From Deltaproteobacteria bacterium (lineage in GTDB: Bacteria; Desulfobacterota; Desulfobacteria; Desulfobacterales; Desulfobacteraceae): DNA of 33,404 bases. A model generated the notes under the pieces. The model made no database searches, was not told where the DNA came from, and saw nothing but the letters and a program-made list of their open reading frames with translations. The DNA is taken from the NCBI GenBank assembly GCA_027858995.1, contig JAQIBP010000051.1, forward strand, positions 1 to 33,404, given 5' to 3'. The number at the start of each line of letters is the position of its first letter. Positions within the stretch are counted from its first letter, which is position 1. Shown here in pieces: positions 1 through 7,615 of the stretch. The translations under genes and the position numbers were made by a program.

Positions 1-118
1 AAAGTGAATATTAGCGAAGAGCCCGTTGCGGGAAAACCGCACGGCGGGTTCTGTGAGGGGTGTCATTTCCTCACGAATAATACGTTTAAGTATAGGAGGA
101 AATAGATGTCTACTCGAC
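1..118 (+). mobile_element. Group II intron, 3' end (domains V and VI)
   Basis: Bases 19-51 fold as a group II intron domain V. An outer 8-bp stem (19-26 with 44-51) starts with GAGCC and ends with GGTTC. Two bulged bases (CG, 42-43) follow, then an inner 5-bp stem (27-31 with 37-41) closed by a GAAAA loop. Domain VI follows, with ATTTCCTC (65-72) pairing with GAGGAAAT (96-103). The segment ends in CTACTCGAC near 118, a common bacterial intron 3' terminus. The intron-encoded reverse transcriptase and the 5' part lie outside the window. The exact 3' splice site could be off by one or two bases. The identification rests on structure and motif recognition. Confidence 0.85.
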
Positions 119-282
119 ATACTGTTTTCCAACTTAGAAGTTGAAAATCAGCATTTTACAGCGGGCTGTCTGAATTGATTTGAAGTCAACACTTGTGGGT
201 GAATGCATGGCAAAACAGATTTAATTTTAATTTCAGGTTTTCTTTTTGTAGAGAATTGTGTATCTTTTATATGTTTACTATA

Positions 283-311
283 TTGACATATTTAATGTGT
301 GTGCTTAAATT
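283..311 (+). promoter_or_regulatory. Probable sigma-70 promoter for the HesB-like selenoprotein gene
   Basis: A perfect -35 hexamer TTGACA (283-288) is followed, after 17 bases, by TAAATT (306-311), a four-of-six match to TATAAT. This gives a leader of about 35 bases before the ATG at 353. The rest of 119-352 contains only a short hairpin (CAACTT/AAGTTG, 130-143) and no gene that I can see. Confidence 0.5.
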
Positions 312-352
312 AGTGCCTGACTTAAGAATAAACAAATAAGGAGAGTTTCAAA

Positions 353-661
353 ATGATTGAATTAACAGATTCTGCAAAAGAGCAGATTGATGGATATTTT
401 CAGGGAAAAGAACCTACCCCTGTTAGAATATTTCTAAATTCAGGCGGCTGAGGTGGTCCATCTCTTGCCATGGCTCTGGATGAGCCAAAAGATACAGATG
501 ATACCTTTGAAGTTAAAGGCTTGACATTTGTTGTTGATAAAACTTTTATGGAAAATGCTAAAACCATTAAAATTGATTTTACCGGAATGGGCTTCCATCT
601 TGATTCCAATATTGATCTTGGAGAGTCAGGTTGCTCAAGCTGCGGTACAGGAACCTGCTGA
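353..661 (+). CDS. HesB/IscA-like selenoprotein (UGA read as selenocysteine)
   Basis: The reading frame starts at ATG 353 behind an AAGGAG ribosome-binding site (338-343). It is open to 661 except for one in-frame TGA at 449-451, codon 33. The protein is 102 residues if UGA is read as selenocysteine (U). The local sequence NSGGUGGPSLAMALDEP places U where the first conserved Cys of the HesB/IscA (A-type Fe-S carrier) fold is expected. The C-terminus, GCSSCGTGTC, supplies the other Cys ligands. HesB-like selenoproteins of this form are a known family in deltaproteobacteria. The likely role is Fe-S cluster or metal binding in the cytoplasm, but the function of the selenium version is not established. 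A gene caller would report only the downstream half from the ATG at 470. A terminator follows at 691-725, so the gene is probably monocistronic. Confidence 0.87.
449..486 (+). promoter_or_regulatory. Candidate bacterial SECIS element just 3' of the UGA
   Basis: Directly after the UGA, bases 455-462 (GGTCCATC) can pair with 479-486 (GATGAGCC), with one C-A mismatch and one G-T pair. They enclose a 16-base apical loop about 12 to 27 bases downstream of the UGA. This is where SelB-binding bacterial SECIS hairpins sit, inside the coding region. The fold was made by eye, and bacterial SECIS sequences are poorly conserved, so the exact structure is uncertain. Confidence 0.55.
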
Positions 662-690
662 TACTAACAGCTTTAAGTTCTTTTAAATTG

Positions 691-725
691 AAAGGTGCTC
701 AATGTTAAATGGGCACCTTTTTTTT
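691..725 (+). terminator. Rho-independent terminator after the selenoprotein gene
   Basis: AAAGGTGCTC (691-700) pairs with GGGCACCTTT (711-720) around a 10-base loop and runs into a T tract (718-725). It lies 30 bases past the selenoprotein stop codon. Confidence 0.85.
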
Positions 726-754
726 ATGGTTTGATTGAAAATGTCAGGAGCATA

Positions 755-1255
755 ATGAAAAAATGGGCTGATTTTTATATTCTGTTTTTGATTGGTATTT
801 TTTTTTTCGTTTTTGTCACAGCTTGTAAAGAGACAAATATTAAAACAACAGCAGTTTCTGAAAGTTTAAACAATACTATACCCATGGGACCCATTGCTGT
901 TAATTTAAATAAACACAGATCACATGATAAAGATCGTTATCTGTGTTTAAATATGACCCTGATACTCCAGGAAATGATGTGGGAACACAAGGTACCCGCA
1001 ATTCATCCCAAAGCCAGGGAAGCTGCCATGATTTTTTTAAGCTCTCTTGTGTTTGATGATGTTAAAGTTTTTACAAGTATTAAAAAACAGAACAAAAAAC
1101 TTGTTGCTGTTTTAAATCCTTATATGGAAGGTTCTATTAAGGAGATAAAAATTGAACATGCGATTGTGACAACTGATGTTGATAAGGTGGAGGAATTTAT
1201 GATCGAGCATACCATAGTTGAAGCATCTCCTGGTGAAAAGGGTGAAGAGAAGTAG
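755..1255 (+). CDS. Small lipoprotein of unknown function
   Basis: This 166-residue protein begins MKKWADF, has a hydrophobic stretch at residues 7-21 and a lipobox VTAC with Cys24, so it is probably lipid-anchored after signal peptidase II cleavage. The start at ATG 755 is preferred because CAGGAG lies at 745-750. The frame can be extended upstream to 695, but that would place the start inside the terminator hairpin of the preceding gene. The mature part contains HRSHDKDRYLCLNMTLILQEM and a segment HPKAREAAMIFLSSLVFDDVK, resembling small periplasmic flagellar-type helpers only in a very general way. I do not recognise a family and assign no function. It converges on thiN. Confidence 0.75.
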   Translation: MKKWADFYILFLIGIFFFVFVTACKETNIKTTAVSESLNNTIPMGPIAVNLNKHRSHDKDRYLCLNMTLILQEMMWEHKVPAIHPKAREAAMIFLSSLVFDDVKVFTSIKKQNKKLVAVLNPYMEGSIKEIKIEHAIVTTDVDKVEEFMIEHTIVEASPGEKGEEK

Positions 1256-1351
1256 GATTCTAAAGACAAATCTGAAGAAAAATCAGGATAGAAACCATTA
1301 AGAGTTCAAAACTCACAATTCAAAATTGTTCAACAAATTCAATCTTTAAAG

Positions 1352-1987
1352 TCAATCTTTAGATCTTGTTACTATTAAAACCCCGCTTTTAATTGAAATT
1401 GAGACCACAGACTCCTTAAAAACATTGCTGATACCAAGAGAGTCTCCCATTTGCATACTTGCATTTTTCAATGGATATTCAAGCCCTGTAAGGGTAACTC
1501 CTGTGACATTCTGTGTAACAGGGATAATGGATAAAAGCTCTTTGGGTTTTCCTTTAAGTTCCATGAAATTTGTTACAATAAAGATTTCATTGTGCTTGTT
1601 TATTATCCTGGCCTCTATATTAAGCTTTGCAAGTTTTTTTAAAAGAAAAATATTGGCCAGGGTATGATCCAGTCTCGATCCTGTAACACCGAGAAGTGTG
1701 ATATCACTTGCCTTGTTTTCAAGGGCGTATGAAACACAAAGATCAGTGTCTGTATGATTCTTTTTTAAAGGAAAGTTAAGAATTTTTATCTGTTTTTTTT
1801 TAAAAAAAGAGTAATTATCCGGATTGAGGGAGTCGAAATCACCTATCATAACATGGGGTGAAATATTCAGTGTTCTCAGGTGTCTTGCACCACCATCAGC
1901 ACTGATAATCATTTGTGCATTTTTAATAATTTTTATAATATCACTGGTGTATTCAAGATCACCATTGGCAATTATTACACATTTCAT
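1352..1987 (-). CDS. thiN: Thiamine pyrophosphokinase
   Basis: Transfers pyrophosphate from ATP to thiamine to make thiamine diphosphate in the cytoplasm. The 211-residue length is normal for the family. Visible motifs are SADGGARHL (29-37), the metal and nucleotide site IGDFDS (48-53), HTDTDLCVSYAL (78-89) and LLGVTGSRLDHTLANI (98-113). These belong to the N-terminal catalytic domain. The C-terminal thiamin-binding beta region follows (SIIPVT, TGLEYPL). The gene is divergent from lptF with a 97-bp gap and convergent with the lipoprotein gene. It has no other thiamine genes next to it, so it is probably a stand-alone salvage enzyme here. Confidence 0.92.
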   Translation of the reverse strand: MKCVIIANGDLEYTSDIIKIIKNAQMIISADGGARHLRTLNISPHVMIGDFDSLNPDNYSFFKKKQIKILNFPLKKNHTDTDLCVSYALENKASDITLLGVTGSRLDHTLANIFLLKKLAKLNIEARIINKHNEIFIVTNFMELKGKPKELLSIIPVTQNVTGVTLTGLEYPLKNASMQMGDSLGISNVFKESVVSISIKSGVLIVTRSKD

Positions 1988-2084
1988 AAATCAATTTATT
2001 ATCATGAAAATCAAACTATGAAAATAGCTAATTAATCCAAAAATCTTGACTATTTGTCCTCTACCTTATATTTTTCCTGTGACA

Positions 2085-3266
2085 ATGAAAGCTTTTAACA
2101 TTATAAATAGATATATTTTCATGGAATTGCTGTCTCCATTTGTCATCAGTCTGTTTTTTTTAACTTTTGTTTTTTTGATGACAAGAATACCTGAAATCAC
2201 CAATATGGTTGTTAACTATAATGCTGATATTTCATCCATTGGCCTTATGATTGTCTATACGCTTCCAAGATTTCTGGAATTTACTATTCCCATGTCTGTT
2301 ATGATCTCCATCCTTTTGACATTTATGCGCATGGCAGGGGACAATGAAATAGTTGCATTAAAAGGAGCAGGAGTTTCTCTTTATAAGCTTTTGCCTACGG
2401 TTCTAATTTTCTGTTTCTTTGGTGTGTTTTTAACCATGTGTGTTACTCTCTTTGGCGTTTCATGGGGGAAATTATCCATTAAAAAGAAAAGCGTTGAACT
2501 GGCAAAAACAAGTATTGATGCTGCTTTACAGGCAAGACAATTTAACAGTGAATTAGAAGATGTCATGATTTATGTTGCCCATGTGGATATGAAGACAAAA
2601 GAGTTAAAGGATGTTTTTATTGAGGACAGAAGGACAAAAGGCGTGGTAAGTATTTCCATTGCCCCTTCTGGAAAACTGATTCGGTTTGAAAATAAGAATA
2701 TTTATACCATAAGACTTTATGATGGAGTGATTAATCAGGTGGATGTGGATGATAATTCTGTAAGCAGCCTTCAATTTGGCGATTATGATATCAATATAGA
2801 TTTAAACAGATTGAATAAAGCACGAGGTAAGATATCAAAAGACCTTGATGAAAGAAGTCTTGTTAATTTGATACGATTTATCAGATCAGGCATAAAAGAT
2901 AAATCTCGTTTAAGTGAGGCTTTAATGGAGCTTCATGAAAAATTTTCCATTCCTTTTGCATGTTTGTCTCTTGGAATACTTGCCTTTCCTTTGGGAATTC
3001 AATCGGCTTCTTTGCGCAAATCTTCCGGGTTCAGCCTTGGGATTTCTTTTTTCCTGCTCTACTATTTTCTTCTTGCAGCAGGATGGTCAGCTGGAGAGAC
3101 GGGAGCTTATCCTCCAATTCTTGGAATGTGGCTGCCTAATGTCATTATGGGTGGAGTTGGCGTTTATTTCCTTATTAAAAATGCAAAGGAAGAACCGGTT
3201 CAGTTCCCTAAATTTTTAACTGCAGCAGTTTTGGCTGTGAAAATCAGGTTTATAAAAAAAAGATAA
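2085..3266 (+). CDS. lptF: LPS export system permease LptF
   Basis: One of the two transmembrane permeases (YjgP/YjgQ family) of the LptB2FG transporter, which lifts LPS out of the inner membrane into the LptC-LptA bridge. The protein has 393 residues from ATG 2085. N-terminal transmembrane helices start at INRYIFMELLSPFVISLFF. A periplasmic beta-jellyroll domain covers the middle (around 150-260). C-terminal helices follow (IPFACLSLGILAFPLGI and later). A TTG start at 2046 would add 13 residues. Neither start has an obvious Shine-Dalgarno, and I chose 2085 because the sequence from MKAFNIINRYIF fits the family N-terminus. lptG follows after one base, suggesting translational coupling. Confidence 0.9.
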   Translation: MKAFNIINRYIFMELLSPFVISLFFLTFVFLMTRIPEITNMVVNYNADISSIGLMIVYTLPRFLEFTIPMSVMISILLTFMRMAGDNEIVALKGAGVSLYKLLPTVLIFCFFGVFLTMCVTLFGVSWGKLSIKKKSVELAKTSIDAALQARQFNSELEDVMIYVAHVDMKTKELKDVFIEDRRTKGVVSISIAPSGKLIRFENKNIYTIRLYDGVINQVDVDDNSVSSLQFGDYDINIDLNRLNKARGKISKDLDERSLVNLIRFIRSGIKDKSRLSEALMELHEKFSIPFACLSLGILAFPLGIQSASLRKSSGFSLGISFFLLYYFLLAAGWSAGETGAYPPILGMWLPNVIMGGVGVYFLIKNAKEEPVQFPKFLTAAVLAVKIRFIKKR

Positions 3267-3267
3267 A

Positions 3268-4344
3268 ATGTCATGTCTGCATAAATATTGGCTAAAAGAG
3301 TTTGTTAAGTTTTTCTCCATAATTCAATTATTAATTCTGGTAGTGTTTGTATTTATTGATTATCTTTCCAGGATGGAGAGATTTTTAAATTCTGATATCT
3401 CCCTTGTCGGTGCTTTGGGATATATTCTTTTAAAAGTTCCTTTCATGTTTGTACAGTTTACACCGGCAAGTATTTTGCTCGCAACTATTACGATTTTTGG
3501 CCTGATGAATAAAAATAATGAGCTCCTTGCTATTAAATCAAGTGGTATAAGTGGATATTCCCTTATCAAACCAGCAGTTTTGATTGGGGCTATACTTGCT
3601 TTGCTCATGTTTTTTCTTGGAGAAACTATTATTCCTTTTTCCATGGCCAAGGCAAATTATATTAAATATAATGTAATCAAGAAGGGGCATATTTACTCTT
3701 CTGGAAAAAAGGATATATGGATAAAATCGGAAAATAAATTGATTCATATTAATTTTTTTGACCCTGTTAAACAATCTGTCGCCGGTATTACTGTTACATC
3801 ATTAAGAGATAATTTTGATCTGAAATCTCGAATTGATGCAAAAGAAGCCTACTATAAAGAGGGAAAGTGGATAGTAAAGAATATCATAGAGCAGATACAC
3901 AAAGAAAATTCCATGGATTATGATGTAAATCTATATGATGAAAAAATTATCGAATGGGCTATTAAACCGGAGGATCTTGGAGCAATCGTAAAGAAATCCG
4001 AAGAGATGAGTTTTTTTGAATTAAAAAATTATGTTAAAAAAGTTGAAGAGGAAGGGTATGATGCAACAACCTTTAAAGTAGATTTGAATGCTAAAATCGC
4101 CTTCCCTTTTATTTGCATAATCATGGTGCTGACAGGCGCTGCCACCGGCATGAGATCCTTTGCAAAAAATAATATTCCAGCTGCCATTGCCATTGGTGTT
4201 GTGATTGCATTTTTGTATTGGGCTGTGTATGGATTTTGTCTTTCCTTAGGGTATGGGGTAATTCTTCCACCCATTGTCAGTGCCTGGACAACTAATCTCT
4301 TTTTTTTCTGTTTCGGGACACTTTATTTGGTCAATGCTGATTAA
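3268..4344 (+). CDS. lptG: LPS export system permease LptG
   Basis: Partner permease of LptF in LptB2FG. It has 358 residues with the usual plan: N-terminal helices (YWLKEFVKFFSIIQLLILVVF), the cytoplasmic coupling segment MNKNNELLAIKSSGISGYSL that contacts LptB, a periplasmic domain in the middle, and C-terminal helices including KIAFPFICIIMVLTGAATGMR. The start codon is one base after the lptF stop. No separate ribosome-binding site is visible, which fits translational coupling. waaA follows 27 bases later, so export and Kdo transfer are probably co-transcribed. The ATPase lptB and the periplasmic lptA and lptC are not in the window. Confidence 0.92.
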   Translation: MSCLHKYWLKEFVKFFSIIQLLILVVFVFIDYLSRMERFLNSDISLVGALGYILLKVPFMFVQFTPASILLATITIFGLMNKNNELLAIKSSGISGYSLIKPAVLIGAILALLMFFLGETIIPFSMAKANYIKYNVIKKGHIYSSGKKDIWIKSENKLIHINFFDPVKQSVAGITVTSLRDNFDLKSRIDAKEAYYKEGKWIVKNIIEQIHKENSMDYDVNLYDEKIIEWAIKPEDLGAIVKKSEEMSFFELKNYVKKVEEEGYDATTFKVDLNAKIAFPFICIIMVLTGAATGMRSFAKNNIPAAIAIGVVIAFLYWAVYGFCLSLGYGVILPPIVSAWTTNLFFFCFGTLYLVNAD

Positions 4345-4371
4345 AAATAGGATGCTTAACAGACAAACTTA

Positions 4372-5712
4372 ATGATTTTTTTTTATAAAACTATAATTAC
4401 TCTTTTATTTATTGTTGTTCTACCGTTTTTGCCATTTATATACTTTTTTTCAAAGAAAAGAAGGGCAACTCTGGGGTTTCGTTTTGCCTTAAAAGCGGAT
4501 TTTAAGCCTAAACAGGGAGGTAAAAAAAGGATATGGGTACATGCGCTCTCTGTGGGAGAGGTTATCTCAGTCCTGCCTCTTGTCAAAGGATTAAAAGAGC
4601 AATACCCGGATCTGGACATTGTTTTTACAGCTTCAACAAAGACCGGGTTTGATATGGCTGAGCAGCTGTTTTTAAAAAATAGAGGTTTGAAAAATGCCGG
4701 TTTGGAAAATGCCAGTTTGAAAAATGAAGGTCTGGTCAATCAATTGGGATATTTCCCCTTTGATCTTGGATTTTGTGTTAACAAAATCAGCAGTCAAATA
4801 GATCCAGATGCAGTGGTGCTTGTTGAAACAGACCTGTGGCCCAATTTTTTATATGAGATGAAGAAAAGGAAAACAGCGGTAGTATTAATCAATGCCAGGC
4901 TTTCAGAACGCTCTTTAAAAGGGTATCTAATTTTTAAAAAATTCTCTTCCATGTTTTTTTCCTCTTTAACTGAAATCATGGCACAAACACAATTGGATAA
5001 AAAACGGTTTCAATCCCTAGAAATAGATGAAAGGAAGATATCTGTTGCGGGTAATATCAAGTTTGATCAAATCCATGAAAATATGGATGAACAAACTGTT
5101 AAAGCTATGAAGGATAATTTTGGTATCCAAAAAGAAACAAAAGTGTTAATTGCCGGCTCCACACATGAGGGAGAAGAAAAAATTCTCTGTAAGGTATATG
5201 AAAAAATCAAAAAGAAATTTCCAGAATTCTTAATGATTATTGCTCCAAGGGATCCCAAACGCTGCTCAGTAATACTATCTTATTTTTTGTCCCAGGATGT
5301 TAATGCAGAATTTATATCAACTATGGAAAAGTCCAACAGGCGATATGGTGTGGTGCTGGTGGACAGGATGGGTGAGTTGTCAAGACTGTATGCCATATGT
5401 GATGTGGCTTTTATCGGGGGATCAATGGTCAGGCAGGGAGGGCATAATCCCCTGGAACCGGCAGCTTTTTCCAAACCTGTTCTTTTTGGAGCTGATATGT
5501 CAGATTTTTTGTTGATTTCTAATATGCTCATGGAGAGTGGTGGTGCCAGAAGAGTCGAATCTGAAATCCAATTGGAAAAAGAGATTGAAACCATATTGGA
5601 AAACAATCAGATAAGGCAGTATATGGGAAGCCGGAATTTTGAAATTTTTTCAAAAAACTCCGGTGCTTTACAAAGAACCATAGAGAATATGAAACGCCTT
5701 AATATTCTTTAG
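4372..5712 (+). CDS. waaA: Kdo transferase WaaA (KdtA, GT30)
   Basis: Transfers Kdo, or here perhaps 8-amino-Kdo, from its CMP donor to lipid IVA at the inner membrane. Seen in the sequence: an N-terminal membrane anchor (residues 1-25), the acceptor-site motif HALSVGEVISVLPLVKGL with the catalytic-type Glu, ETDLWPN, and the C-terminal CMP-sugar motif GGSMVRQGGHNPLEPAAF. At 446 residues it is longer than the E. coli enzyme. The excess includes a run of five 5-residue units at residues 100-124 (FLKNR, GLKNA, GLENA, SLKNE, GLVNQ), encoded by imperfect 15-bp repeats. It follows lptG on the same strand and converges with the core LPS operon. Confidence 0.93.
   Translation: MIFFYKTIITLLFIVVLPFLPFIYFFSKKRRATLGFRFALKADFKPKQGGKKRIWVHALSVGEVISVLPLVKGLKEQYPDLDIVFTASTKTGFDMAEQLFLKNRGLKNAGLENASLKNEGLVNQLGYFPFDLGFCVNKISSQIDPDAVVLVETDLWPNFLYEMKKRKTAVVLINARLSERSLKGYLIFKKFSSMFFSSLTEIMAQTQLDKKRFQSLEIDERKISVAGNIKFDQIHENMDEQTVKAMKDNFGIQKETKVLIAGSTHEGEEKILCKVYEKIKKKFPEFLMIIAPRDPKRCSVILSYFLSQDVNAEFISTMEKSNRRYGVVLVDRMGELSRLYAICDVAFIGGSMVRQGGHNPLEPAAFSKPVLFGADMSDFLLISNMLMESGGARRVESEIQLEKEIETILENNQIRQYMGSRNFEIFSKNSGALQRTIENMKRLNIL
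4669..4743 (+). repeat. Imperfect 15-bp tandem repeat inside waaA
   Basis: Five 15-base units in frame: one diverged unit at 4669 and clearer ones at 4684, 4699, 4714 and 4729. The 4684 and 4699 units (GGTTTGAAAAATGCC and GGTTTGGAAAATGCC) differ at one base. They encode x-Leu-x-Asn-x units. Being a multiple of three, gain or loss of units would keep the frame. Confidence 0.8.
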
Positions 5713-5763
5713 ACCAAGAATCACTCTTATCTGGATTTAATATAAAGATAACATCAGGACAGA

Positions 5764-6459
5764 TCAAACAGCTTCCAGCCGTTCAAGGAAGGATTTCTGA
5801 AGAGCAGCAGGAATATTATAATAAATATCTTTTTTTAATCCGCGCATATCTCTGTTTTTTACACGGTTTGCCTGGTACCATGTCATTGGTTTGATATCAT
5901 CAAGATCCAGCAGGCAGATTTTCTCATTTTTGAAAATTAGATTTGACATCCGTATATCCCCATGAATCAGATTCAGATTTCTGATTTTTTTCATCAGCTC
6001 TACAACAAGATTCATTGCATATTCAATTTTGGCATGGAATTTTTCTCGGGTTTTAAAATACTCTTCTCCGGTTATACCCTCAACATATTCGTACATAAAA
6101 TAAGACATGCCGCGCAAAGGACCGATGCGCGTTTCAACATATGCCACAGGTGTGGGTACCCAGATATTATTATCCAGTAAAATTTTTGAAAACCGCCAGT
6201 TCCTGCTGGCCCGGGTTGGTCTAAAATACCGCCTGAACCGGTGCAGATTGGATTTATAATTATGACGTTTGATTACAATTTTTCTACTGTCCAACTGGAC
6301 AATGCCCAGTTTACTTTTAAAATTATCCTGCATCATATGAGTTGAGTCATTGTCAAGAAAGTGATCAGGGTTATTCAAGAAGTCCAGCATATTTTCAGAC
6401 ATGAACCGGTTTTTGCAGATTACAAATTTTGAGAATTGTTTTTTACTATATTCGCCCAT
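5764..6459 (-). CDS. LPS core kinase, WaaP/KdkA/InaA family
   Basis: A 231-residue protein with a eukaryotic-like small kinase fold. Visible motifs are KIVIKRHN (likely ATP-binding Lys region), the catalytic loop HGDIRMSNLIF and the metal-binding segment CLLDLDDIK, which replaces the DFG motif. Length and motifs match the family that phosphorylates heptose (WaaP) or Kdo (KdkA) in the LPS inner core. The acceptor cannot be told from sequence. A Kdo or Kdo8N acceptor is possible because the same operon starts with Kdo8N genes. It is the last gene of the operon, 43 bases after the WaaG-like gene, and converges with waaA across about 50 bases without a convincing terminator. Confidence 0.8.
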   Translation of the reverse strand: MGEYSKKQFSKFVICKNRFMSENMLDFLNNPDHFLDNDSTHMMQDNFKSKLGIVQLDSRKIVIKRHNYKSNLHRFRRYFRPTRASRNWRFSKILLDNNIWVPTPVAYVETRIGPLRGMSYFMYEYVEGITGEEYFKTREKFHAKIEYAMNLVVELMKKIRNLNLIHGDIRMSNLIFKNEKICLLDLDDIKPMTWYQANRVKNRDMRGLKKDIYYNIPAALQKSFLERLEAV

Positions 6460-6502
6460 TATTGTCTAATCTCTCTTTATTGAGATGAGTAATATGCAAT
6501 TT

Positions 6503-7609
6503 TTAATGCAGGTTTTTTTTATAGAATTCTTCATGGCTTTGCCCCACTCTTTTCCATGTATATAATTTTGCTGTTTCTCTAGCATTCCTGCCTATTCTCA
6601 GCCTGTCTTCCTGTGAATTTAATATATGCAGGCATTCATCAAGAGATGAGTCTTTGTTTATTATCAGACCGTTCTTATTATGTTCAATAAGATCAGATAC
6701 TCCTGAATTTGCACTTACAATCACTGGCAGTCTACAGGCCATCCCTTCAAGGATACTCATGCCAAAGGCTTCAGAAAGTGATGGCAGCACCACAATATCA
6801 GCCAGGGCATAATATTTTTTTACATCTTTTACCATCCCGGTAAACACCACTTTTTTTTCAAGATCATATTTTTTTACAAGTTTTTTATATCTGGCAAGCT
6901 TATCACCTTTGCCCACAACAAATAATTTCATATTCCTGCTGATTTCAGGCAGAATCCTGTCCAGTCCTTTTCGCTGGAAAGCTGAGCCCACAAAAAGTAC
7001 AGCAAGTTCATCCCCATAAAGATGATTCTCTTTTCTTGCCTGATCTCTATGCTTTTTTATGGTGTCAGGATTAAAACAGTCTGTATCAACACCAGGGGGT
7101 ATTGTAACAATATTGTCTGTGCGGTCATAATATTTTTTAATATCATTTGAAACTGCCTGGGAAACAGAAACCAGCCAGGGCGATTTCATCTGGCGTTTCT
7201 CAAGCATAAGATAAAGAAGACTTCTTAAACTCAAATATTTCTGATCTATTTTTCTAAAAAACGAATATTTTTCCAACCCCTCAAGATATGAAAAGCTGTG
7301 AAGAGTGACAATATCCTGAGTATAGTTTCTCTCATGGGAATGGACTATATCATATTCATGATTGGGAACCAGTTTTCTGGTTTCCCTTATAAACGAAAGA
7401 GTATTAAGAACACTTGAAAAAGTGAAGCGCGAAGGAACTTGATGGAACGTTATCTCCTTTAAAAGTGATGGTTCACACTTACAGGCGTAAACATGAATGT
7501 TGTGTCCCCGGCGATTTAAATCTCTGACAAGTTCCACCACATATCGCTCCTTACCCCCTGACAGGGTAAAGCGTTTTACAAGAAAAGCTATTTTCATAGG
7601 GTTTTGCAT
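6503..7609 (-). CDS. GT4 glycosyltransferase, WaaG-like
   Basis: A 368-residue GT-B fold enzyme. The N-terminal Rossmann domain begins MKIAFLVKRFTLSGGKERY, with the Gly-Gly acceptor loop typical of WaaG. The C-terminal donor domain has AVLFVGSAFQRKGLDRIL, VVLPSLSEAFGMSILEGMACRLPV with the E-x7-E type motif, and SGVSDLIEHNKNGLII. WaaG adds the first hexose to heptose II of the LPS core. That role fits the place in the operon but the sugar is not provable. The start may be ATG 7609 or the internal ATG at 7597 (MKIAFL), and neither has a clear Shine-Dalgarno. It follows the waaL-like gene after 6 bases. Confidence 0.85.
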   Translation of the reverse strand: MQNPMKIAFLVKRFTLSGGKERYVVELVRDLNRRGHNIHVYACKCEPSLLKEITFHQVPSRFTFSSVLNTLSFIRETRKLVPNHEYDIVHSHERNYTQDIVTLHSFSYLEGLEKYSFFRKIDQKYLSLRSLLYLMLEKRQMKSPWLVSVSQAVSNDIKKYYDRTDNIVTIPPGVDTDCFNPDTIKKHRDQARKENHLYGDELAVLFVGSAFQRKGLDRILPEISRNMKLFVVGKGDKLARYKKLVKKYDLEKKVVFTGMVKDVKKYYALADIVVLPSLSEAFGMSILEGMACRLPVIVSANSGVSDLIEHNKNGLIINKDSSLDECLHILNSQEDRLRIGRNARETAKLYTWKRVGQSHEEFYKKNLH

Positions 7610-7615
7610 TCTGAC

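Noticed and set aside
470-661. Stand-alone 63-residue gene starting at ATG 470
   Set aside because: It is the downstream half of the UGA-containing HesB-like gene and has no ribosome-binding site of its own.
695-754. Longer start of the lipoprotein
   Set aside because: It lies in the terminator hairpin, and the ATG at 755 has CAGGAG and gives a proper signal peptide.
4383-4739. 118-residue minus-strand frame with repeated FFKPAF-like units
   Set aside because: It is the reverse reading of the waaA tandem repeat, so the apparent periodicity has no meaning of its own.
5713-5763. Hairpin TTATCT/AGATAA between waaA and the kinase gene as a terminator
   Set aside because: The stem is only six bases, AT-rich, with no T tract.
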